DNA of 5,379 bases from Dehalococcoidia bacterium (GTDB taxonomy: Bacteria; Chloroflexota; Dehalococcoidia; UBA6926), in assembly GCA_030754805.1 (NCBI GenBank), contig JASLZO010000088.1, positions 1-5,379 on the forward strand, read 5' to 3'. Below, piece after piece: positions 1 to 5,082 of the stretch. The notes under the pieces are model-generated. The model was not told the DNA's origin. It saw nothing but the letters and a program-made list of their open reading frames with translations, and searched no databases. How positions within the stretch are numbered: position 1 is the stretch's first letter; each line of letters starts with the position of its first letter. The position numbers and the translations under genes are program-made.

Positions 1-2
1 GC

Positions 3-173
3 ATGAAGCTTGCGGGTGATCGATTCGATCAATCCCTCAAGGCTGGACCCAAACATCACCAGACTGACGATCGCCCTATCGCGCTGATCATCAAGACCAA
101 GGACGCGATTCCGCCTAGTAGTTCCCAGTTCATTACGACCAGTTGCTTTCCCTTCGCGATCGAGGTCGATTAG
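3..173 (+). CDS. Possible 3' end of an unidentified rightward gene
   Basis: A plus-strand frame is open from the left edge to a TAG at 171-173; the first ATG in frame is at 3-5, so the gene could also begin before the window. The visible 56 residues contain a stretch IALIIKTKDA and end FAIEVD. I do not recognise any family. Third-position GC is only modest, weaker than in the neighbouring genes, so coding is not certain. The TAG overlaps the TAA of the leftward transporter gene (170-172), giving a tail-to-tail arrangement with no spacer for a terminator. It could equally be non-coding sequence that happens to lack stops. No Shine-Dalgarno site can be judged because the upstream sequence is missing. 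Confidence 0.25.
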   Translation: MKLAGDRFDQSLKAGPKHHQTDDRPIALIIKTKDAIPPSSSQFITTSCFPFAIEVD

Positions 174-1465
174 CAGGCGCCGCGACCGGGACCATCACCG
201 AACGGGTGTGGAGTCGGGGACGTATCCAGCGTATGGATCTGGTGCGACCGCCGAAGGGCGGTGAAGGTGAGGATGACCAACAGAGAGAAAGCGAGCGTGG
301 CCGCGCCCATGATGGCGGTGGCGATCGGAGTCCCGAGTTGCTCAGCCATCGCACCGAGGAGCAGGAACCCCAACGGCGCTGCTCCCCAGCTCATGGACCG
401 CGCGGCAGCGATACGGCCTCGGAGTTCGTCGGCGATGAGGATCTGCACCCGGGCGGTCGAGGCGACCAGCACCAGTTGGAACGAGAACCCTGCGCCGAAA
501 GCCATGGCCGCAGAGAATGAGAAAGACGTGGACATAGCGAACGCAATGACAAAAAAGGCGAAGGCGATCGGGCTCGTGATGATGAAGTTCCGCATTAGCG
601 CCGGACCGTGGAACGCGGCAACGGAGAGGGAGGCAATGATCGATCCGGCCCCACCGGCTGCGCCCAGGATTCCGAGTCCCAGGGCGCCGGAGTCGAGGAT
701 GTCGCGGGCGAAGACCGGAAGCACGGCCTGGTAGGGGGATCCGAGGACAATCGCGACGAACGCGATGGCCATGAGCCCGAAGATGACCTGGTGGCGGAAC
801 ATATAGGCGATGCCCTCGACGGTGTCGACCCACGCGGACCGGATGGACCGCTCCACCGTTCGAATCGTCTGGCCAGTATGCACGGGGATCAAGACGAGAA
901 CGGATACGACGGAGATTGCCGCGGCTACGGAGAAGGCAACCGGGGCGCCGAACACATCGAGGAGCCCGCCCGCGATGGCCGGTCCGATCAACATACCGCC
1001 GCTGAACATGATCGACGAAAGCGCGACGCCGTTGATGATGTCCTCGCGCGGAACGAGGTTCGGGACGATAGCGGCCCTCGCAGGTATGGCGAGCGCGAAC
1101 ACGATACCGAGGAGCGTGGTCAGCCCCAGCAGGTACCAGATGTTCATCTGATCCGCCGCGATCATGAGGGCGAAGACCAAGAGAACAACCACCGTGAACG
1201 ACTCTGCGGCGACGAGCATCGCCTTCCGGCTGATGCGGTCCGCCAGAACTCCTCCAGGCATCGAGAAGATGAAGGAAGGGATCTCGCCCGCGGTGGCGAC
1301 CGCGGTGACCATGAACGCGGAGTCCGTCAGCTCGAGCGCCAGCCATCCCCTGAAGAGGAAGAACATCAGGTGCGACATGATCGACAGCACGGAGGCCGTC
1401 CAGTAGAGGGAATAGTCGCGGGATCCGAAGGCACGAAGCGGGCCGCGGGCTAGGATCGCTGCCAA
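170..1465 (-). CDS. MFS transporter, EntS/MFS_3-like exporter (paralogue 1)
   Basis: This is a 431-residue integral inner-membrane protein of the major facilitator superfamily, expected to export a small molecule by proton antiport; the substrate cannot be read from the sequence. About 12 hydrophobic segments are visible, roughly at residues 19-39, 46-70, 84-104, 108-128, 146-170, 174-194, 228-250, 260-285, 293-311, 315-338, 355-375 and 380-403. The loop after the second segment carries the MFS signature GGVLADRISRKA (71-82). GPAIAG lies at 161-166 and DELRGRIAAARSM begins near 346; this pattern is typical of the MFS_3 group that includes the enterobactin exporter EntS. Length fits the family. 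The start is a TTG at 1463-1465 with no clear Shine-Dalgarno site. It is chosen because alignment with the paralogue at 1935-3218 begins almost there (ARGPLRAF against TRGPFRAF) and a TGA closes the frame at 1508-1510. The C-terminal tail after residue 405 is rich in Pro and Gly and has no counterpart in the paralogue. Confidence 0.9.
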   Translation of the reverse strand: MAAILARGPLRAFGSRDYSLYWTASVLSIMSHLMFFLFRGWLALELTDSAFMVTAVATAGEIPSFIFSMPGGVLADRISRKAMLVAAESFTVVVLLVFALMIAADQMNIWYLLGLTTLLGIVFALAIPARAAIVPNLVPREDIINGVALSSIMFSGGMLIGPAIAGGLLDVFGAPVAFSVAAAISVVSVLVLIPVHTGQTIRTVERSIRSAWVDTVEGIAYMFRHQVIFGLMAIAFVAIVLGSPYQAVLPVFARDILDSGALGLGILGAAGGAGSIIASLSVAAFHGPALMRNFIITSPIAFAFFVIAFAMSTSFSFSAAMAFGAGFSFQLVLVASTARVQILIADELRGRIAAARSMSWGAAPLGFLLLGAMAEQLGTPIATAIMGAATLAFSLLVILTFTALRRSHQIHTLDTSPTPHPFGDGPGRGAC

Positions 1466-1934
1466 CGTCAGGACGGGCCCAGAGCTCGATGCCAGTTGGG
1501 GAGCGTATCAGTTGCAGGTTCGTTCATGACGGTTTCAGCTGGTCCCAACCGCTGGAACCCGCCAGCACAGCGCTGCCCGACGGGAAGACATCGAAATTCC
1601 AGAGACTCCTAGATTACCAGCCGCTCAGCGATCTGGAGCGATCAATACTCGTAACAACCCTTGACGACCTTCCGTTGATCGCGGTGGGATGGGCGAGGCG
1701 GGCGGCCGGACTCGATCTAGGTCGGTACGTTCATCGCGATCAGCCGGGCGTGGAACTTCAAGGCCCGGATGGGCCGCTGACCAGCATCCGATGCGACCGT
1801 GGAAAAGGCAAGAATCGCTCAATCTCTACTTGGAGAGATAACGAAAACGGATCGCAGAGGCCGAAGTTCGTACAGATGGAAACGAAGGATCATCTCTCGA
1901 CAGGAAATGAGTCCCGGGCCAGTTGGCGTAACCC
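1466..1934. other. 469-base gap between the two transporter genes
   Basis: No gene here is convincing. A plus-strand frame runs from an ATG at 1489 to a TGA at 1960-1962 (157 residues), but it has no clear ribosome binding site, resembles no family I know, shows mixed third-position composition, and overlaps the 3' end of the second transporter by 28 bases. A 65-codon minus-strand frame at 1625-1822 is equally unremarkable. The gap must contain whatever drives or passes transcription to the first transporter, but I found no sigma-70-like promoter that I would defend. The only structure noted is a short dyad at 1822-1839. The stretch could be a decayed gene left between duplicated transporters. 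Confidence 0.5.
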
Positions 1935-1962
1935 TCAGGCACTCGTTTGCTCCGGTACTTGA
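1489..1962 (+). CDS. Doubtful hypothetical ORF, 157 residues
   Basis: An uninterrupted frame from ATG 1489 fills the gap between the two transporters and overlaps the second one tail-to-tail. The middle part (about residues 45-85, containing PLSDLERSILVTTL and DDLPLIAVGWARRAAGLDLG) looks more protein-like than the ends, with amphipathic Leu/Ile-rich stretches. The C-terminal 50 residues are polar and low in hydrophobics, as expected of non-coding sequence. No start signal, no family and no operon partner on this strand were found. It is listed only because nothing else occupies the interval; a chance frame or a degraded gene is more likely than a functional one. Confidence 0.15.
   Translation: MPVGERISCRFVHDGFSWSQPLEPASTALPDGKTSKFQRLLDYQPLSDLERSILVTTLDDLPLIAVGWARRAAGLDLGRYVHRDQPGVELQGPDGPLTSIRCDRGKGKNRSISTWRDNENGSQRPKFVQMETKDHLSTGNESRASWRNPQALVCSGT
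1822..1839 (-). terminator. Weak hairpin downstream of the second transporter
   Basis: ATCTCT (1822-1827) and AGAGAT (1834-1839) form a perfect 6-base inverted repeat around a 6-base loop, about 95 bases past the stop of the transporter ending at 1935. The stem is AT-rich, and on the minus strand the sequence beyond it has only scattered T runs rather than a uridine tract, so intrinsic termination would be weak at best. It is recorded as the only hairpin I could find that might separate the two transporter transcripts; chance occurrence is quite possible. Confidence 0.15.
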
Positions 1963-3218
1963 CTCTCCATCGTGATGTTGTGGACGCGTCTGAGGCCGCT
2001 GAAGAGGACGACGGCGACGATTGAAAGGACGACGGTGACCACACCGGTGACGGCGGTCGCGTAGGGGGTCCCGAACGACTCCGCCATCACGCCTAGCAAG
2101 AACATCCCGATAGGAGCGGCGCCCCAGAGCATCGATCGGACGGCTGTGACGCGACCGCGGACTTCGTCGTTCACGAGGGTCTGCATGAGGGCGCTATTGG
2201 CGGTGAGAACCAGTTGGAACGAGAAGCCAGCGCCGAGCGCAAACACGAGCGAGGTGACGAGGACCTCGGAGAGGGCGAACGCGATAACGAAGACGCCGAG
2301 CCCTATGGCGCCGAACACGACGTAGCTCCGCATCGCGGTCGGCCCGTTGAGCGCGGCGACAAGCAACGACGCAACGATGGCTCCCGCCCCACCGGCGGCG
2401 CCCAGGTAGCCGAGCCCCGCTTCGCCTACGTCTAGGACGTCTCGAGCGAACACGGACAAAACGGCTTCGTACGGTGACCCGAAGATGACGATAACCAGCA
2501 TTAGCGCGAGTAACGCTAGGATCGTGGAGTGGCCCCTGATGTACCGGACGCCTTCGACGATGTCGTCCCACACAGCCGACGCGCTGGCCGGTGGTCCATC
2601 CCTCGCCGTCTGGTAAGTGCGCACCGGAAGGAAGAAGAGCACGGAAACCGCCGAGATGATGGCCGCGAGGAGGAAGGACTCACCCATCCCCATGGTTGCG
2701 AGAGACCAGCCGGCGATCGCGGGTCCCATAACCGCACCGCCGCTGAACATCATTGACGAGAGGGCGACACCGTTCGCGATGTAGTCGCGCTCGACGATAT
2801 TGGGAACGATCGCCTGGCGGGCGGGTATGGCTACGGCGAACGCGGAGCCTGCGATGACGCTGAGGATGACGAGATAAAGGATCGTCATCTGGTCGGTCAT
2901 GACGAGTCCGGCGATGATGACCAGGGTGATCGCATTGACGATCTCGCCGCCGATGAGGACGGCCTTTCGGCTGATACGGTCGGCCAGAATCCCGCCGGGG
3001 ATGGAGAGCAGGAGGGACGGGATCTCTCCGGACGCGGCGACCGCGGCGACTGCGAAAGGCGAATCGGTGAGTTCGAGCGCCAGCCATCCGCGCACGATGA
3101 ACAGCATGAAATGGGAGAGGATCGCCATCACCGAGGAGGACCAGTAGAGGGCGAAGTCGCGGGACCGGAAAGCGCGGAAAGGCCCTCGCGTGAGCGCGCC
3201 AACGAGGAAAGCAATCAC
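1935..3218 (-). CDS. MFS transporter, EntS/MFS_3-like exporter (paralogue 2)
   Basis: This is a 427-residue, about 12-segment inner-membrane transporter of the same MFS_3/EntS-like group as the gene at 170-1465. By eye about half of the residues are identical, rising to about two thirds in the first 80, with only small gaps. The cytoplasmic signature GGILADRISRKA is at 75-86, GPAIAG at 165-170, GAAGGAGAI near 273 and DEVRGRVTAVRSM near 351. It starts with GTG at 3216-3218, and that codon overlaps the TGA of the dehydrogenase (GTGA, 4 bases). Translation is therefore probably coupled, with AAAGG inside the dehydrogenase end serving as a weak Shine-Dalgarno site. The tight linkage suggests that the exported compound is connected with the dehydrogenase's substrate or product, but that is inference. 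The short hydrophilic tail after residue 411 differs from the paralogue. Confidence 0.93.
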   Translation of the reverse strand: MIAFLVGALTRGPFRAFRSRDFALYWSSSVMAILSHFMLFIVRGWLALELTDSPFAVAAVAASGEIPSLLLSIPGGILADRISRKAVLIGGEIVNAITLVIIAGLVMTDQMTILYLVILSVIAGSAFAVAIPARQAIVPNIVERDYIANGVALSSMMFSGGAVMGPAIAGWSLATMGMGESFLLAAIISAVSVLFFLPVRTYQTARDGPPASASAVWDDIVEGVRYIRGHSTILALLALMLVIVIFGSPYEAVLSVFARDVLDVGEAGLGYLGAAGGAGAIVASLLVAALNGPTAMRSYVVFGAIGLGVFVIAFALSEVLVTSLVFALGAGFSFQLVLTANSALMQTLVNDEVRGRVTAVRSMLWGAAPIGMFLLGVMAESFGTPYATAVTGVVTVVLSIVAVVLFSGLRRVHNITMESQVPEQTSA

Positions 3219-4207
3219 GCGTAGACCTTTGGATTGGCGCAGTTCGGCATCCGTTCACCACGGAGCCCGGCGAGGAGGTTGTCGACGGCGAGATTGGCCA
3301 TCGCACGGCGCGTGGTTTCGCCCGCGCTGGCGATATGGGGTGCGAGGACGAGGTTTGGGAGTCTGAGCAACGGGTCGTCTGTCGGGATCGGTTCGACTTG
3401 GGTTACGTCCAGAGCAGCGAACGCCGGTCTCGGTGGATCGGCCGCGAGAGCACTCGCGAGGGTTGGCTGGTCGATCACGGCGCCCCGGGCAGTGTTCACT
3501 AGGATTGATCCTTCCTGCATCGACGCGAACTGCCGCTCTCCTAGCATGTGGCGGGTCGCCGTTGTGAGCGGAACGTGAATCGAGACGAAATCAGAGCGTT
3601 CCAGGAGGTCGGGAAGCGAGACACGCTTGGCGGACCTTAGGCCCTCTGGCGGGGGAGCATCCGATCGGCGCGTGTAGAGGATGTTGGCATCGAACCCACG
3701 GGCGCGTTTCGCGACGGCCTGTCCGATGGCGCCGAACCCGATGATGCCCAGTGTTGCACCGTAAAGATCCTTTCCGAGCAGGACACGTGGTCCCCATGTC
3801 TTCCATTGTTCGTCGCGGACATACCGATCAGCCTCGATTACGCGTCGCCCTGCCGCGAGCAGGAGTGCGAGCGTGAAGTCGGCGGTGCTCTCGGTGAGGA
3901 CACCCGGAGTGTTCCCGACCGGGATTCCGCGGGCGGTCGCGGTAGCGAGGTCCACGTTGTCGGTGCCCGCCGCCATATTGCTGATCACGCGGACCCCGGG
4001 AGCTGCGTCCAACAAGGACTCGTCGATGCGGTCGGTGAGCAGACAGATGAGCGCGTCCGCGTCTGATGCCCTCATCCGAAGGGTTTCGGGAGGTGGAGGG
4101 AGGTCGTCGTCCCACAGGTCCAGGACAACGTCCTCTTCCCGGAGGCGGTTGATAGCTTCTGAGGCAATCAGTCGGGTCACGAAGACCCGTGGGCGATTGG
4201 TGGTCAC
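3215..4207 (-). CDS. D-2-hydroxyacid dehydrogenase, glyoxylate/hydroxypyruvate reductase type
   Basis: This cytosolic enzyme of the D-isomer-specific 2-hydroxyacid dehydrogenase family has 330 residues, the normal length. It should interconvert a 2-oxo acid and its D-2-hydroxy acid with NAD(P)H. The substrate domain (about 1-105 and 297-330) surrounds the Rossmann domain, which carries GFGAIG (157-162) after LYGATLGII. Catalytic residues are visible as Arg241 (NTARGAVID), Glu272 (DVTQVEPIP) and His291 (LAPHIASA). NMAAGTDNVDL (77-87) and NTPGVLTESTADFTLAL (99-115) resemble the glyoxylate/hydroxypyruvate reductase branch (GRHPR/GyaR). The second Rossmann strand ends ILYTRRSD with no acidic residue at the usual NAD-selecting position, so NADPH is the likely cofactor (inference). 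The GTG start at 4205-4207 has no strong Shine-Dalgarno site and lies 22 bases after the small upstream gene, which fits translational coupling. Phosphoglycerate or lactate dehydrogenase activity cannot be excluded. Confidence 0.93.
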   Translation of the reverse strand: MTTNRPRVFVTRLIASEAINRLREEDVVLDLWDDDLPPPPETLRMRASDADALICLLTDRIDESLLDAAPGVRVISNMAAGTDNVDLATATARGIPVGNTPGVLTESTADFTLALLLAAGRRVIEADRYVRDEQWKTWGPRVLLGKDLYGATLGIIGFGAIGQAVAKRARGFDANILYTRRSDAPPPEGLRSAKRVSLPDLLERSDFVSIHVPLTTATRHMLGERQFASMQEGSILVNTARGAVIDQPTLASALAADPPRPAFAALDVTQVEPIPTDDPLLRLPNLVLAPHIASAGETTRRAMANLAVDNLLAGLRGERMPNCANPKVYA

Positions 4208-4229
4208 CGATAAGGAGCGACGATTCCGC

Positions 4230-4427
4230 TTACGTCTCGTTCCGATGAGGCTGGTGGGTCAGAGCGGGTCTTTGCGGAGCGGTCTCCGACTCGGCGAGCG
4301 TTGCGCGACCGAGGTTACGCATGGCCCCCGCGCACTTCGGCGAGTAGTCGCTGATCTCGACTTTGAGGCCCGCGATGTCTTCGACCAGGCGGTCGGCAAT
4401 CATGTAGGCCGTGTACTGTTCTGCCAT
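4230..4427 (-). CDS. Small unidentified protein, first gene of the leftward operon
   Basis: This is a 65-residue soluble protein of unknown function that I cannot assign to any family. The ATG at 4425-4427 is preferred over an upstream in-frame ATG at 4512-4514 because AGGGGGAG sits just before it at good spacing, and because the extension would run through a strong inverted repeat. Codons up to about residue 50 have high third-position GC, as expected of a real gene. The first half (MAEQYTAYMIADRLVEDIAG, then LKVEISDYSPKCAGAMRNL) looks like a helix-strand-helix unit with one Cys; the last 15 residues are polar and probably disordered. There is no signal peptide or membrane segment. It lies 22 bases upstream of the dehydrogenase on the same strand, so the two are probably cotranscribed. 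A small regulator or accessory factor is possible but unsupported. Confidence 0.6.
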   Translation of the reverse strand: MAEQYTAYMIADRLVEDIAGLKVEISDYSPKCAGAMRNLGRATLAESETAPQRPALTHQPHRNET

Positions 4428-4437
4428 GACTCCCCCT

Positions 4438-4478
4438 GATTCGGAAACGTTCCAATGGTAGTGGAAGGTTCCCGAATC
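4438..4478. repeat. 41-base imperfect inverted repeat (16-9-16)
   Basis: The arms GATTCGGAAACGTTCC (4438-4453) and GGAAGGTTCCCGAATC (4463-4478) are reverse complements at 14 of 16 positions, around the loop AATGGTAGT. In leftward RNA one of the two mismatches becomes a G-U wobble and the other is C-C, giving a long stable stem. The stem ends one base before the AGGGGGAG ribosome binding site of the small gene, so folding could affect its translation. Each arm also contains GGAA and TTCC (GGAA-N3-TTCC and GGAA-N2-TTCC, about 20 bases apart), so the DNA could instead be a double operator. There is no U tract on either side, so it is not an intrinsic terminator. Confidence 0.7.
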
Positions 4479-4485
4479 CAGTTGC

Positions 4486-4502
4486 CCACATCGGCCATGT
4501 GG
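4486..4502. promoter_or_regulatory. 17-base perfect dyad, candidate operator
   Basis: CCACAT (4486-4491) and ATGTGG (4497-4502) are perfect reverse complements around CGGCC. The size and symmetry suit a dimeric helix-turn-helix repressor site (GntR- or TetR-type operators have this form), and the position between two divergent genes fits. No regulator gene is present in the window, and the match is by symmetry only. Confidence 0.35.
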
Positions 4503-4511
4503 TGGAAGATG

Positions 4512-4523
4512 CACGGAGCCGTG
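4512..4523. promoter_or_regulatory. Short dyad just upstream of the dehydratase ribosome binding site
   Basis: CACGG (4512-4516) and CCGTG (4519-4523) are perfect reverse complements with only two bases between them. The site lies 7 bases before the purine-rich AGAGGAAGGGG that precedes the dehydratase ATG. It could be a half of a repressor site or a chance palindrome; the loop is too short for a good RNA hairpin with all five pairs. Confidence 0.2.
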
Positions 4524-4529
4524 TGGTTA

Positions 4530-4541
4530 GAGAGGAAGGGG
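4530..4541 (+). promoter_or_regulatory. Strong ribosome binding site of the dehydratase gene
   Basis: GAGAGGAAGGGG ends 8 bases before the ATG at 4549-4551. It is the best rightward Shine-Dalgarno match in this region and fixes the start of the MaoC-type gene. Confidence 0.6.
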
Positions 4542-4548
4542 TAGGCAT

Positions 4549-5049
4549 ATGACGACGTCATCAGAGTCGGAACTGGACTGGTCGGAAACAAGGGAGTTCA
4601 TCGGCAAGAACATCTTGTTGGAACCGAAGACCGGGATCGAACCGGTGGAGCAGAGTACGATCCGGAGGCAGATGGAAGTCCTCGAGATGGACTGCCCGCT
4701 GCACTTCGACGAGGCGGTGGCAAAGCAGCAGGGATACGACGGTGTTTTCGCGCCGCCGCATATGGTGCAGACGTTCCAGGTGTCTTCGTTGTGGGAACCT
4801 GGGATGACCTCGATCTGGACGACAGACGACCCGCACTTTACCGTCGCAGGGACGGGGCGCGCGGGGAAGGTGGAGAAGGTGCCGACGGCAGGGACCGCAG
4901 GCTTCGTCACTGACCTGGAGGTGGAGTTCCTGAAGCCGCTGTACCTCGGCGATAGGGTCACCCAGGTCTCACAGACGCTGCTGGACGTGAACCCGCGCAA
5001 GACGCGCGTGGGTGACGGGGCATTCTCGACGTACGAGTCGCTCTACTAA
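4549..5049 (+). CDS. MaoC-family dehydratase, N-terminal FAS1-like hotdog part, ends at an internal stop
   Basis: The encoded 166 residues match the N-terminal FAS1-like dehydratase domain (MaoC_dehydrat_N type) of hotdog-fold enzymes that hydrate or dehydrate CoA-bound acyl groups in the cytosol. The substrate is not evident. Diagnostic parts are the opening DWSETREFIGK (10-20), CPLHFDEAVAKQQGYDGVFA (49-68) followed by PPHM, and the later strand TDLEVEFLKPLYLGDRVTQV (121-140). The ATG is supported by a strong purine-rich ribosome binding site. The TAA at 5047-5049 cuts the domain before its last strand: in the same frame the next codons read NQRGERVSRQKMTLYSFVP, the usual end of this domain, and the frame then runs on into a second MaoC domain. 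The stop therefore looks secondary: a nonsense mutation (for example from TAC or AAA), a base-call error, or a split gene. An indel is excluded because both sides share one frame. Confidence 0.85.
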   Translation: MTTSSESELDWSETREFIGKNILLEPKTGIEPVEQSTIRRQMEVLEMDCPLHFDEAVAKQQGYDGVFAPPHMVQTFQVSSLWEPGMTSIWTTDDPHFTVAGTGRAGKVEKVPTAGTAGFVTDLEVEFLKPLYLGDRVTQVSQTLLDVNPRKTRVGDGAFSTYESLY

Positions 5050-5057
5050 AACCAACG

Positions 5058-5074
5058 GGGAGAGCGAGTCTCCC
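5058..5074 (+). other. Stem-loop 8 bases past the in-frame stop
   Basis: GGGAGA (5058-5063) and TCTCCC (5069-5074) pair perfectly around GCGAG, and C56/G75 can add a pair past a bulged G. It starts 8 bases after the TAA. No T run follows, so it is not an intrinsic terminator. It lies in sequence encoding a conserved part of the hotdog domain (RGERVSR), so the symmetry may simply be a coding coincidence. Confidence 0.3.
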
Positions 5075-5082
5075 GACAGAAG

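Larger units (their letters stand above)
4428..4548. promoter_or_regulatory. Divergent intergenic control region
   Basis: These 121 bases separate the leftward operon from the rightward dehydratase gene, so promoters for both directions should lie here. Three inverted repeats are packed into 4438-4523 (listed separately). I could not identify a convincing -35/-10 pair on either strand; the best rightward candidate, TTGCCC at 4482-4487 with GAAGAT 17 bases later, matches poorly. The density of dyads suggests operators or leader structure, so regulated expression of one or both transcripts is likely, though inferred. Confidence 0.6.

Noticed and set aside
18..30. Palindrome GATCGATTCGATC near the left edge
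   Set aside because: Perfect 6-base arms but only one base between them, near no promoter, and GATC/CGAT words are common throughout this sequence.
342..1346. Long minus-strand frame (334 codons) within the first transporter
   Set aside because: It lies in another frame of the same strand, is extremely Arg/Pro/His-rich, and mirrors the transporter's codon bias; no family features.
608..1453. Long plus-strand frame (281 codons) opposite the first transporter
   Set aside because: It is antisense to a well-supported MFS gene and its translation is a charged Asp/Glu/Arg/Gly/His-rich string without hydrophobic core, typical of the shadow of a GC-rich coding strand.
2680..3306. 208-codon minus-strand frame spanning the dehydrogenase-transporter junction
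   Set aside because: Arg/Pro-rich out-of-frame shadow across two clearly coding genes that already overlap by GTGA.
3873..4439. 188-codon plus-strand frame opposite the dehydrogenase and small gene
   Set aside because: Ser/Arg-rich antisense shadow covering conserved dehydrogenase codons; no ribosome binding site or family match.
4428..4514. 29-residue upstream extension of the small protein to an ATG at 4512-4514
   Set aside because: It would translate the long inverted repeat and lacks a ribosome binding site, while the ATG at 4425-4427 has AGGGGGAG at proper spacing and begins the codon-biased region.
4546..4551. CATATG at the dehydratase start, which looks like a cloning site
   Set aside because: A six-base match at a start codon is easily natural; another CATATG occurs inside the same gene near 4759 and no vector sequence is present.
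5047..5049. Selenocysteine/pyrrolysine recoding or a variant genetic code at the internal stop
   Set aside because: Those use TGA or TAG, not TAA, and TAA ends other genes in the window.
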